Below, one piece after another: positions 1 to 5,993 of a stretch of 15,294 bases of DNA; within the stretch, counting starts at the first letter, position 1; each line of letters begins with the position of its first letter. The stretch comes from Deltaproteobacteria bacterium (GTDB taxonomy: Bacteria > Desulfobacterota > Desulfobacteria > Desulfobacterales > BuS5), in the NCBI GenBank assembly GCA_021157555.1, contig JAGGWL010000340.1, positions 1 to 15,294 on the forward strand, given 5' to 3'. The notes beneath the pieces are model-generated. The model was not told the origin of the DNA. It worked only from the letters and a program-made list of their open reading frames with translations, and made no database searches. The translations under genes and the position numbers were made by a program.

Positions 1-1
1 A

Positions 2-152
2 TTAAATGCTGATCAGATTATGTTGGGTATGATTCTCTATCCAGATGAATGGAAGACTACTCCTCTGTTTGAAGTTGATAACCCTGAAATCCATAGGCTA
101 TTAGGGTTCAAAGGGGCTAAGGTATGCTTTAATGACTTTATTTCTAATGAGC
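2..152 (+). other. Unidentified sequence joined to the broken helicase gene, open in one plus-strand frame
   Basis: From the window edge to about position 152 the sequence no longer matches the helicase gene that follows it. Read on the plus strand in frame 2 it stays open and gives roughly fifty residues with protein-like composition, including YPDEWKTTPLFEVDNP and HRLLGFKGAKV. The open frame then runs into antisense helicase sequence with no stop until 271. It may be the end of another gene cut at the same junction, part of a mobile element, or an assembly chimera. I do not recognise a family. Seen: the open frame and the loss of helicase similarity. Inferred: a rearrangement junction near 150-155. 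Confidence 0.3.
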
Positions 153-1179
153 AGTATTTGATATTTTGCCATTCAACCGGTTCAACCACGATTTCCTGTT
201 TGTCGCCAGGGCAGATAACGCTTATTTTTTTATCTGAAATTTTGGTTATTTTACCTATTTTACCATTATAATATTTTTTTTCAGTAGAGGGGTCATTACG
301 TACAAACATTACCTGTGCTTCCTCTTTAAGGAGAAGATTAGCCAGGGTAGGGTAGATATGCTCAGGAAAATCTCCTGAAATCTCAGCTTTAAAGCGATGT
401 TCTTTTTTGGACAGGTCGTAAAGCCTTGTTCGATTGATGGATTCGGCGTTGCGGTTGTGGGTGCTTAAGGTAATATAGCCCTGATCTTCATCCGGTGTAA
501 AATTTTGAATGTAACGCTGATTAAGATCTGCTATGGATGATTCATCAAGCCGATTATCACGTACCCGATTCAGGAGTTTGATAAAATGAGCATCTGACTG
601 ACGGTAGATATGCTTCAGTTCAATGGTAAGCAGTTCAGTACGGGCAAGCGCTTTGCTGCTGAAAAAATAAACCGACTCATAATGTTGCTGTAAAATGTCC
701 CATTCATTTTGTCTCGCCACTGGAGAGAGTTGGTGCAGATCACCTATTACAAGCAACTGCACCCCTCCAAAAGGCTGATTATTACGGCGATGGAGGCGTA
801 GCGCAGCATCAACCGCATCGAGCAAATCTGCACGCACCATACTTATCTCGTCAATCACCAATAAATCAAGGCTTTGTATAATCTGTTTTTTTTCTTTGCT
901 AAACCTGAACTGGCGCTGCTGATTCTGCTCATATGTCTCGCTGCCAGGCACAAATGGGCCAAAAGGCAACTGAAAAAAAGAATGAAGCGTTACTCCGCCG
1001 GCATTAATAGCCGCAACACCGGTTGGAGCGGTAATAACCATCCGTTTAGCCGTGTTTTTATACAGATTATGGAGAAAGGTTGTTTTGCCGGTACCCGCTT
1101 TACCAGTTAAAAAAATATTAGAGCCGGTATACTGAACAAAGTCGTTGGCGAGTTGCAGTTCATGGTTCATTATGGACAT
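37..1179 (-). pseudogene. PIF1-like superfamily 1 DNA helicase, C-terminally truncated
   Basis: The 380-residue product has the N-terminal half of a PIF1/RecD-type helicase. Walker A is GKAGTGKT (residues 26-33), followed by TAPTGVAAINAGG (50-62), Walker B LLVIDEISM (106-114), the GDLHQLSPV motif (147-155), the ELKHIYRQSD arginine region (187-196) and MFVRNDP with YYNGKIG (291-309). After VEWQNIKY (residue 342, position 153) similarity to the family stops. The last 38 residues are unrelated and end at an in-frame stop at 37-39. The second RecA-like domain motifs expected next (the HKSQG-type motif V and the motif VI arginine) are absent, so unwinding activity is unlikely. Family members are usually much longer, about 450 to over 700 residues. 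The start may be 1179 or the second ATG at 1170; a weak cggaaa lies upstream. It follows the AOR gene by 47 bases on the same strand and could be cotranscribed. Confidence 0.8.
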
Positions 1180-1226
1180 GGTTTGTTTCCGCTATTTTTA
1201 AAATATACAAAATTTATCCTCGTCTC

Positions 1227-2963
1227 TTACCAGTTAAAAACCTGATCAAGCTCCTCATCAGTCACTTCAAATTTAACATTATGAGGAGGAAATTTATTTT
1301 TTTTGAAATATTCAGGAAGGCGGTCATCTTTGGAAGTAAAACCTGCTCTTGCATTAAAATCCCTCTCATTATTCAGGATTGATTTGCCCAGGGATGTAAC
1401 ATCATCTGCTGTCAGGTTTTGCCCTGTAAATCCGCCAATAAGATCAAGAAAAGCCTGGAATGTTTCCGGCTGATCAAGAATCGCAAAAGCAATAAAAAGA
1501 CACATCCCGGTTGAGTCAATGGCAGCTGTGGCGATTTGAAGATTTCTGGAAAGCTCAATCTGCCCTTCCGGCTTTAGGGCATTCACACTCCCTCCAACGC
1601 CAAGAAGATTGGTGGCTACGGCATATCCGGCGGTATGATCAGCGCCCATGGGGCTGGTGGCATATGTTACTCCCTGACCCTGAACCGCGCGGGGATCGTA
1701 AGCAGGCATTGACTGGCCTTTTACAACAGGCACACGCTCCACGCCGAACACCTTGCCGGTAATTGCAGCGCCGTTTCCAAGGATGCGGCCTAAAGGCGTA
1801 CCACTGCCTACTTCTTTAAGAAGACTTATGGCGGCATCGGCATCCCCGAATTTTGCCAATCCGGCTTCCATAGCAACTCCAATGGCGGCCCCCATCTCAA
1901 TCGTATCCAGACCGAAATCATCATCCATACGATCCATCATTGCTATGGCATCCGGATCGTCTATCTCGCAATTTCCGCCGTGCGCCCAGACTGTTTCGTA
2001 TTCCGGCTGCTTGGTAAGAAAATTGCCGTTTTTATCATTATAAATACCTGAACATTGTATAACGCAGCCTTTATGGCAGCCATGAGTGGTAAGCCCGCCG
2101 CGTGCGGTCTCTATTTCCGCCTGGGTTTCACCGCTGATTCTGGAGCAGGTTTCAAATTTGCCAAAGGTAAAATTACGAGTAGGATAAGCGCCGGCTTCAT
2201 TAACAATGTTGGTTAAAATATTGGTTCCGTAAGCAGGCAGCCCTTCGCCTGTAACCGGATGTTTTTTTAAACCCTGCACGAAAACCTGATTGGCTTGTTT
2301 AAATTTTTCAGGATCTGCCGGAACTCTTGTCTTTGTTCCGCTATCATCCACTATAATAACCTTGACCCCCTTGGAGCCCATGACAGCTCCTGCTCCACCG
2401 CGACCAGCATGGCGGGTCGGTCTCATTTCCATATCCGTAAAAGCTACCGAAGCAGCCGCCATTTTCATTTCTCCAGCCGGCCCTATTGAAATACAGGCGA
2501 TCTTGTCACTACATTCTTTTTTAATCTTTGCAACCAGGTCATAATTGCCCAGCATTTTGAGACTATTGTCAGGCACTATATCCACGCCGTCTTTGTTAAT
2601 TATAATTTTATATATAGTATCATCATTTGGTTTACCTTCCAGTATAATAGCGGCATATTCCAGCCTGCCAATCATCTGTGAGGGCTGACCGCCTGAATTC
2701 GACTCTTTTATCCCGCCTGTAAGAGGGCTCTTGAAGCCAACCGAAATTCGTCCTGACATGGCCGCATATGAGCCACTTAAGAGTCCCGGAGCAAAAACCA
2801 GTTTATTATCTTCCCCTAGCGGATGGCACAACGGTGGTACCTCTTTGGCTATAATTGCCGATGTCATAGCGCGTCCGCCAAGACCCGCATATTCGCCTAT
2901 ATATTCTTCGCGGGCTTTGGGAGATCCTTTGTGTCCCATGTTGATTCTTAAAATTTTGTTCAT
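1227..2963 (-). CDS. aor: Aldehyde:ferredoxin oxidoreductase (tungsten/molybdenum pterin enzyme)
   Basis: A complete 578-residue AOR-family protein, near the usual family length (about 600). These cytoplasmic enzymes oxidise aldehydes to carboxylic acids with ferredoxin as electron partner, using a tungsto- or molybdo-bis-pterin and one [4Fe-4S] cluster. Visible features are the N-terminal domain with GRISVGFKSPLTGG (71-84), RHAGRGGAGAVMGSKG (184-199), cluster cysteines in CHKGCVIQC (C296, C300, C304), a fourth cysteine in DSTGMCLF (C488), the GLDTIE motif (351-356) and the pterin-side loop YDPRAVQGQG (422-431). The start is fixed by a strong aaaggggggag ribosome site a few bases upstream (about 2965-2975). 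No MoaD/ThiS-like small protein or electron-transfer subunit lies next to it, so it appears to act alone. The physiological aldehyde cannot be told from sequence. It could also be a paralogue with a different acid or aldehyde substrate. Confidence 0.93.
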   Translation of the reverse strand: MNKILRINMGHKGSPKAREEYIGEYAGLGGRAMTSAIIAKEVPPLCHPLGEDNKLVFAPGLLSGSYAAMSGRISVGFKSPLTGGIKESNSGGQPSQMIGRLEYAAIILEGKPNDDTIYKIIINKDGVDIVPDNSLKMLGNYDLVAKIKKECSDKIACISIGPAGEMKMAAASVAFTDMEMRPTRHAGRGGAGAVMGSKGVKVIIVDDSGTKTRVPADPEKFKQANQVFVQGLKKHPVTGEGLPAYGTNILTNIVNEAGAYPTRNFTFGKFETCSRISGETQAEIETARGGLTTHGCHKGCVIQCSGIYNDKNGNFLTKQPEYETVWAHGGNCEIDDPDAIAMMDRMDDDFGLDTIEMGAAIGVAMEAGLAKFGDADAAISLLKEVGSGTPLGRILGNGAAITGKVFGVERVPVVKGQSMPAYDPRAVQGQGVTYATSPMGADHTAGYAVATNLLGVGGSVNALKPEGQIELSRNLQIATAAIDSTGMCLFIAFAILDQPETFQAFLDLIGGFTGQNLTADDVTSLGKSILNNERDFNARAGFTSKDDRLPEYFKKNKFPPHNVKFEVTDEELDQVFNW

Positions 2964-3043
2964 ACTCCCCCCTTTTTCTTTAAAAAAAATTTAAAGTAAA
3001 GCAATAGAAAAATTTGGAGATTTGATGTAATAAATAGTAAGTC

Positions 3044-3079
3044 ATATCTTGTATATCTTGTATATCTTGTATATCTTGT
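3044..3079. repeat. Four perfect tandem copies of a 9-bp unit
   Basis: The unit atatcttgt occurs four times in a row without mismatch (3044-3052, 3053-3061, 3062-3070, 3071-3079). It sits about 80 bases upstream of the AOR start codon. It looks like a slippage-type minisatellite whose copy number could vary. Too short and without spacers, it is not a CRISPR array. Any effect on AOR transcription is a guess. Confidence 0.9.
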
Positions 3080-3264
3080 ATCGTCGGCACGATATGCAGG
3101 GACTTTAAACATAAAAATGATTTATATCAAATATTCAGAGCAAAAATATATTTAATTATAATATCATTATAATTATGATAAATAAAGGAGATTCAAGGGG
3201 ACAGGCAGGGCAATTGCACCAAGATTCAGCATAATTTTTTATTTTAAATAAATCAATAGGTTAT

Positions 3265-3351
3265 AAATGCAATTTTATCAGCTACGCATTTTCTGCACTT
3301 ACGCTCCTGTTTAGTTCTCTTGTCATTTGTTATTGAAAAAAAATTGCGTTT
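3265..3351. repeat. Weak 12-bp inverted repeat enclosing 63 bases
   Basis: The arm aaatgcaatttt at 3265-3276 is matched by the reverse complement aaacgcaatttt at 3340-3351, with one mismatch. The overall span of 87 bases is close to that of the palindromic element at 8671-8756, but the arm sequences differ. In such AT-rich DNA this could be chance. It is recorded because it sits in an otherwise unexplained gap. Confidence 0.3.
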
Positions 3352-3471
3352 CCTGCATAGTATAATCTTCAATAAAAAAAAGCCTGATGGATATTTTTCA
3401 GATCATTAATTTCACAAGGCCAGCGGGTCATTCGGAACAGATTCTCATTATAGACCTGTGCCGGAGATTAT

Positions 3472-3533
3472 TTTGAACCTGAGGAATGTGCATTTATCTA
3501 AATTTGAACCTGAGGAATGTGCATTTATCTAAA
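3472..3533. repeat. Perfect 31-bp tandem duplication upstream of the rubredoxin fusion gene
   Basis: Two identical 31-base copies lie head to tail, 3472-3502 and 3503-3533, each beginning tttgaacctgagg and ending gcatttatctaaa. The second copy ends 33 bases before the chosen start codon of the rubredoxin fusion, so the duplication lies in the probable promoter or 5' untranslated region. Perfect identity suggests a recent event. It could double an operator or simply be a replication accident. Confidence 0.9.
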
Positions 3534-3566
3534 TAAGTGATCGTTAAGAATAGAAAGGGAAAGGAT

Positions 3567-4175
3567 ATGAAAGTTTGGCAATGCATTGTTTGTAAATATA
3601 TTCATAAAGGGGAAAGTTTACCTGAAAAATGTCCTGTGTGTAATGTCCCTGCTATCAAATTTAAGGAAATGGATGCAGCATCTATACCCCCAAAGCCCGA
3701 AGCAAAAAAACCTTTGGAAAAGGAAATAATTGAAAAAGGTTCTATTTTTGAAAAGATCAAACTGTTATTGACCAAACATCATGCACATCCCATTTCAGCA
3801 CATATCCCAAATGGGATACTACCTTTAATACTATTACTATGGGCGGCAGCCTGGATTATGGAGTATGACCTCCTTTCCAAGGCAGCATTTATCAATTTAA
3901 TCTTTGTTTTGGTTTTACTGCCTTTTGTAATTTTTACAGGAAGACTTGAATGGCAGAAAAAATATAATGCCTCATTCTCCGGGGTTTTTAAAATCAAGAT
4001 AGCAGTTACCATTGTAATAACTATTTTAAGTATCATAAGTTTTGCATGGTATATTATCAATCCTGATATTCTCTCATCTTCAAATGCATTAATGTTTATT
4101 CTGATCAACATTGTCATAGTAATAGCAGTCGGTATCGCAGGATATATTGGAGGAAAACTGGTTTTTAAAGATTAA
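3567..4175 (+). CDS. Rubredoxin-like domain fused to a DUF2231-type membrane domain
   Basis: A 202-residue protein. Residues 1-35 form a rubredoxin/rubrerythrin-type iron site with two CxxC knuckles, WQCIVC (C6, C9) and CPVC (C22, C25). A charged linker (about 36-66) leads to a DUF2231-like membrane part that starts with the histidine-rich HHAHPISAHIPNG (71-83). Four hydrophobic helices follow at roughly 83-98, 107-125, 142-164 and 175-197. The cytoplasmic or membrane-face iron centre would pass single electrons to or from the membrane domain, whose histidines might bind haem; this is inference. Start choice: ATG at 3567 has the purine-rich agggaaagga just upstream and begins exactly at the rubredoxin fold, so I prefer it to the in-frame GTG at 3537. 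It is convergent with trpS, with a dispersed repeat copy directly after its stop codon. Confidence 0.82.
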   Translation: MKVWQCIVCKYIHKGESLPEKCPVCNVPAIKFKEMDAASIPPKPEAKKPLEKEIIEKGSIFEKIKLLLTKHHAHPISAHIPNGILPLILLLWAAAWIMEYDLLSKAAFINLIFVLVLLPFVIFTGRLEWQKKYNASFSGVFKIKIAVTIVITILSIISFAWYIINPDILSSSNALMFILINIVIVIAVGIAGYIGGKLVFKD

Positions 4176-4177
4176 CA

Positions 4178-4209
4178 CTCCTAAGGAACGGGGACTAAAT
4201 AACTTCCTG
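4178..4209 (+). repeat. Dispersed intergenic repeat, copy A (core taaggaacggggac)
   Basis: The core taaggaacggggac occupies 4182-4195 and is followed by taaataacttcc. It starts a few bases after the rubredoxin fusion stop codon, between convergent genes. The same core, with a similar aa(t)taactt tail in copy C, recurs at 5294-5328 (inverted pair), 9711-9736 and 12320-12338. Confidence 0.75.
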
Positions 4210-4271
4210 TCTTTGATTATTTTTTATGGAACCATCTCACTTTTTATGGTTTATGAAGGATGCTTGCAATT

Positions 4272-5258
4272 CTATATTTTAACGGCTTCCCTTACCTCTG
4301 CCATAGTCTGCCGGGCGACTTTTCTTGCTTTTTCACTTCCGTCCATAAAGATACTCTTGACCAGATCAGGTTTTGCCTTATAATACTCCCTTTTTTCATA
4401 AACAGGTTTTATAAAATTGATCAGATTTTTTGACATGATTTTTTTACAGTCTACACATCCTATACCAGCTTTTCGGCATTCCTCGTTGATAGTGTTTATT
4501 GTATTCTGATCACTGTATCTTTTATGAAAATCAAAAACATTGCATACATCAGGATCACCCGGATCATTCTTTCTCGCTCTGTTCGGATCAGTTATCATTC
4601 TGGAAATTTTTGTTGCAATATCCTTGGCGCTATCCGATAAATAGATGGCATTGTTATAGCTTTTACTCATTTTTCTGCGGTCAAGACCGAGTATTTTTGG
4701 AGTTTCGGTAAGGATGGCTTTTGGTTCCGGAAATACTTCACCGTAAAGATAGTTGAATCGCCGGGCAATTTCCCTTGTTATTTCCACATGGGGAACCTGG
4801 TCAACGCCAACAGGCACTCCGTCTGCCTTGTAAATGATAATATCAGCAGCTTGAAGAACAGGATATCCTAAAAAACCGAATGTTGACAAATCTTTGTTGC
4901 TGAGCTGTACTATTTGATCCTTGTAAGTGGGATTCCGCTCCAGCCATGGAACCGGTGTTATCATTGAAAGTATAAGGAAAAGTTCAGCATGTTCCTTAAT
5001 GTTTGACTGGATAAACAGGCTGCTTTTTTCAGGTGAAAGCCCTGCGCCGAGCCAGTCTATCATCATTTCACTGGAATATAATGAAATTTTACCGGTCTTT
5101 TCATAATCACTGGTAAGTGCATGCCAATCGGCAATAAAAAAAAAGCAGTCATATTCTTCCTGCATTTTTATCCAGTTTGAAAGAGCTCCGTGTAGATTGC
5201 CGAGGTGCAAAGGCCCTGTGGGGCGCATTCCGCTTAGTATTCGTTTTTTTTTAGTCAT
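4272..5258 (-). CDS. trpS: Tryptophanyl-tRNA synthetase, probable Fe-S-containing type
   Basis: A complete 328-residue class Ic synthetase that charges tRNA-Trp in the cytoplasm. Seen: the HIGH-type signature GPLHLGNLHGA (15-25), the substrate-pocket region GVPVGVDQVPHVEITREIA (147-165) and the catalytic loop KMSKS (196-200). Length is typical (about 330). Four cysteines lie in the C-terminal half, C239, C261, C268 and C271 (spacing x21, x6, x2). This closely resembles the C-x22-C-x6-C-x2-C motif that binds a [4Fe-4S] cluster in Thermotoga maritima TrpRS. The start is supported by ctggag five bases upstream. It is the last gene of a minus-strand run after the nucleotidyltransferase and site-2 protease genes, 72 bases after the latter with a hairpin repeat between them. 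Confidence 0.96.
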   Translation of the reverse strand: MTKKKRILSGMRPTGPLHLGNLHGALSNWIKMQEEYDCFFFIADWHALTSDYEKTGKISLYSSEMMIDWLGAGLSPEKSSLFIQSNIKEHAELFLILSMITPVPWLERNPTYKDQIVQLSNKDLSTFGFLGYPVLQAADIIIYKADGVPVGVDQVPHVEITREIARRFNYLYGEVFPEPKAILTETPKILGLDRRKMSKSYNNAIYLSDSAKDIATKISRMITDPNRARKNDPGDPDVCNVFDFHKRYSDQNTINTINEECRKAGIGCVDCKKIMSKNLINFIKPVYEKREYYKAKPDLVKSIFMDGSEKARKVARQTMAEVREAVKI

Positions 5259-5293
5259 AAAAACTCCAGTATATATTCAGATAACAAATTATG

Positions 5294-5328
5294 TAAGGAA
5301 CGGGGAAGTTGTTTAGTCCCCGTTCCTA
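5294..5328. repeat. Dispersed repeat, copy B: two inverted cores forming a hairpin
   Basis: The core taaggaacgggga (5294-5306) faces an inverted copy ending at 5328. The perfect stem pairs aggaacgggga (5296-5306) with tccccgttcct (5317-5327) around a 10-base loop. On the minus strand it starts three bases after the site-2 protease stop codon and precedes trpS. There is no uridine run, so strong intrinsic termination is unlikely. It may act as a 3' mRNA-stabilising or partial-termination hairpin. The paired arrangement is like that of REP/BIME elements. Confidence 0.8.
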
Positions 5329-5330
5329 AT

Positions 5331-5993
5331 TTACTTTCCGAGCAAAAAATCAATTAAAGGTATTAGAAAAAAAGATATAAACTTATTAAATGAGTCTGTC
5401 ATAAGCAGCAACAGGATGATAAGCATACCGAATCTTTCGATTTTGGCAAAAGAATTTTTCATTTCAGCCGGTAATAATGCGTAGATAATTCTGCTGCCAT
5501 CTAGCGGGGGAATCGGTATAAGGTTAAAAACTGCAAGAACAGAGTTGATCATAACAGTGTATGCAAGCAAATAATAGAAATCATATATAACAGGCCCCAA
5601 CAAAAAAATATTCCATGGTAGCCCTATATTCGACATAAGCTGAAAAAATATTCCCGCCAGAACAGCTAAACATATATTGGCCGTAACTCCTGCTAAAGCA
5701 ACATAGATAATATGTTTCTTGAAATAACCAATCTTGTTAAAGTTTACCGGCACAGGCTTGGCATAACCGAAAAGAAAGGGAGAACCTGAAACAGCTAGAA
5801 TTAACGGAAGAATACAGGAACCGAAAATGTCCAGATGTTTGATCGGGTTCAATGTGAGTCTGCCCGCGAGTTTTGCGGTGTTGTCACCCAGTTTGTAGGC
5901 TACAAAACCGTGAGCCACTTCATGAATGGTTACGGCAAAAAGAAGCGCTATAATTTTTAAAATCAGCAGATTAAAATCGGAATTATGAAACAT
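5331..5993 (-). CDS. Site-2 protease (M50 family) integral membrane metalloprotease
   Basis: A 220-residue multi-pass membrane protein of the short, PDZ-less M50 group (SpoIVFB/YwhC-like). Zinc-site features are HEVAHG (H24, E25, H28) in the first hydrophobic helix and the second-half motif NLIPIPPLDG (157-166) with the metal-binding aspartate D165. LNPIKHLDIFGS (48-59) is a family signature. About six hydrophobic stretches are visible. Such proteases cut substrates within the membrane; the substrate here is unknown. Its ATG lies inside the end of the upstream nucleotidyltransferase gene (11-base overlap) with no good ribosome site of its own, which points to translational coupling. An inverted repeat pair follows its stop codon directly. 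Confidence 0.92.
   Translation of the reverse strand: MFHNSDFNLLILKIIALLFAVTIHEVAHGFVAYKLGDNTAKLAGRLTLNPIKHLDIFGSCILPLILAVSGSPFLFGYAKPVPVNFNKIGYFKKHIIYVALAGVTANICLAVLAGIFFQLMSNIGLPWNIFLLGPVIYDFYYLLAYTVMINSVLAVFNLIPIPPLDGSRIIYALLPAEMKNSFAKIERFGMLIILLLLMTDSFNKFISFFLIPLIDFLLGK

Larger units (their letters stand above)
2964..3566. other. Gene-free AT-rich region between AOR and the rubredoxin fusion
   Basis: About 600 bases between divergent genes. I find no convincing coding region or RNA gene. It contains the 9-bp tandem repeat (3044-3079), a weak inverted repeat (3265-3351) and the 31-bp tandem duplication (3472-3533), which are listed separately. The promoters of both flanking genes must lie here, but no pair of -35/-10 boxes with good spacing stands out. 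A perfect tataat at 3361-3366 has no matching -35 box at 16-18 bases. Confidence 0.6.

Noticed and set aside
3044..3079. Short tandem repeat as a CRISPR array
   Set aside because: The unit is 9 bases with no spacers and no cas gene is present.
3204..3217. A sigma54-like GG-N10-GC pattern (aggcag with ttgca)
   Set aside because: It lies about 350 bases from the next gene and the tggcac half is poorly matched; no enhancer-type sites are visible.
3486..3536. A 16-codon ATG frame across the 31-bp duplication, preceded by gagg and ending just before the GTG at 3537
   Set aside because: The gagg is one base from the ATG, too close to serve as a ribosome site, and the frame exists only because of the duplication; no leader-peptide signature is seen.
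3537..3566. A GTG start ten codons upstream for the rubredoxin fusion
   Set aside because: The rubredoxin fold begins at the ATG at 3567, which has a purine-rich ribosome site that the GTG start would make coding.
4230..4250. A small aaccat/atggtt stem between trpS and the rubredoxin fusion as a terminator
   Set aside because: The six-base stem is AT-rich and lacks a T run in either direction.
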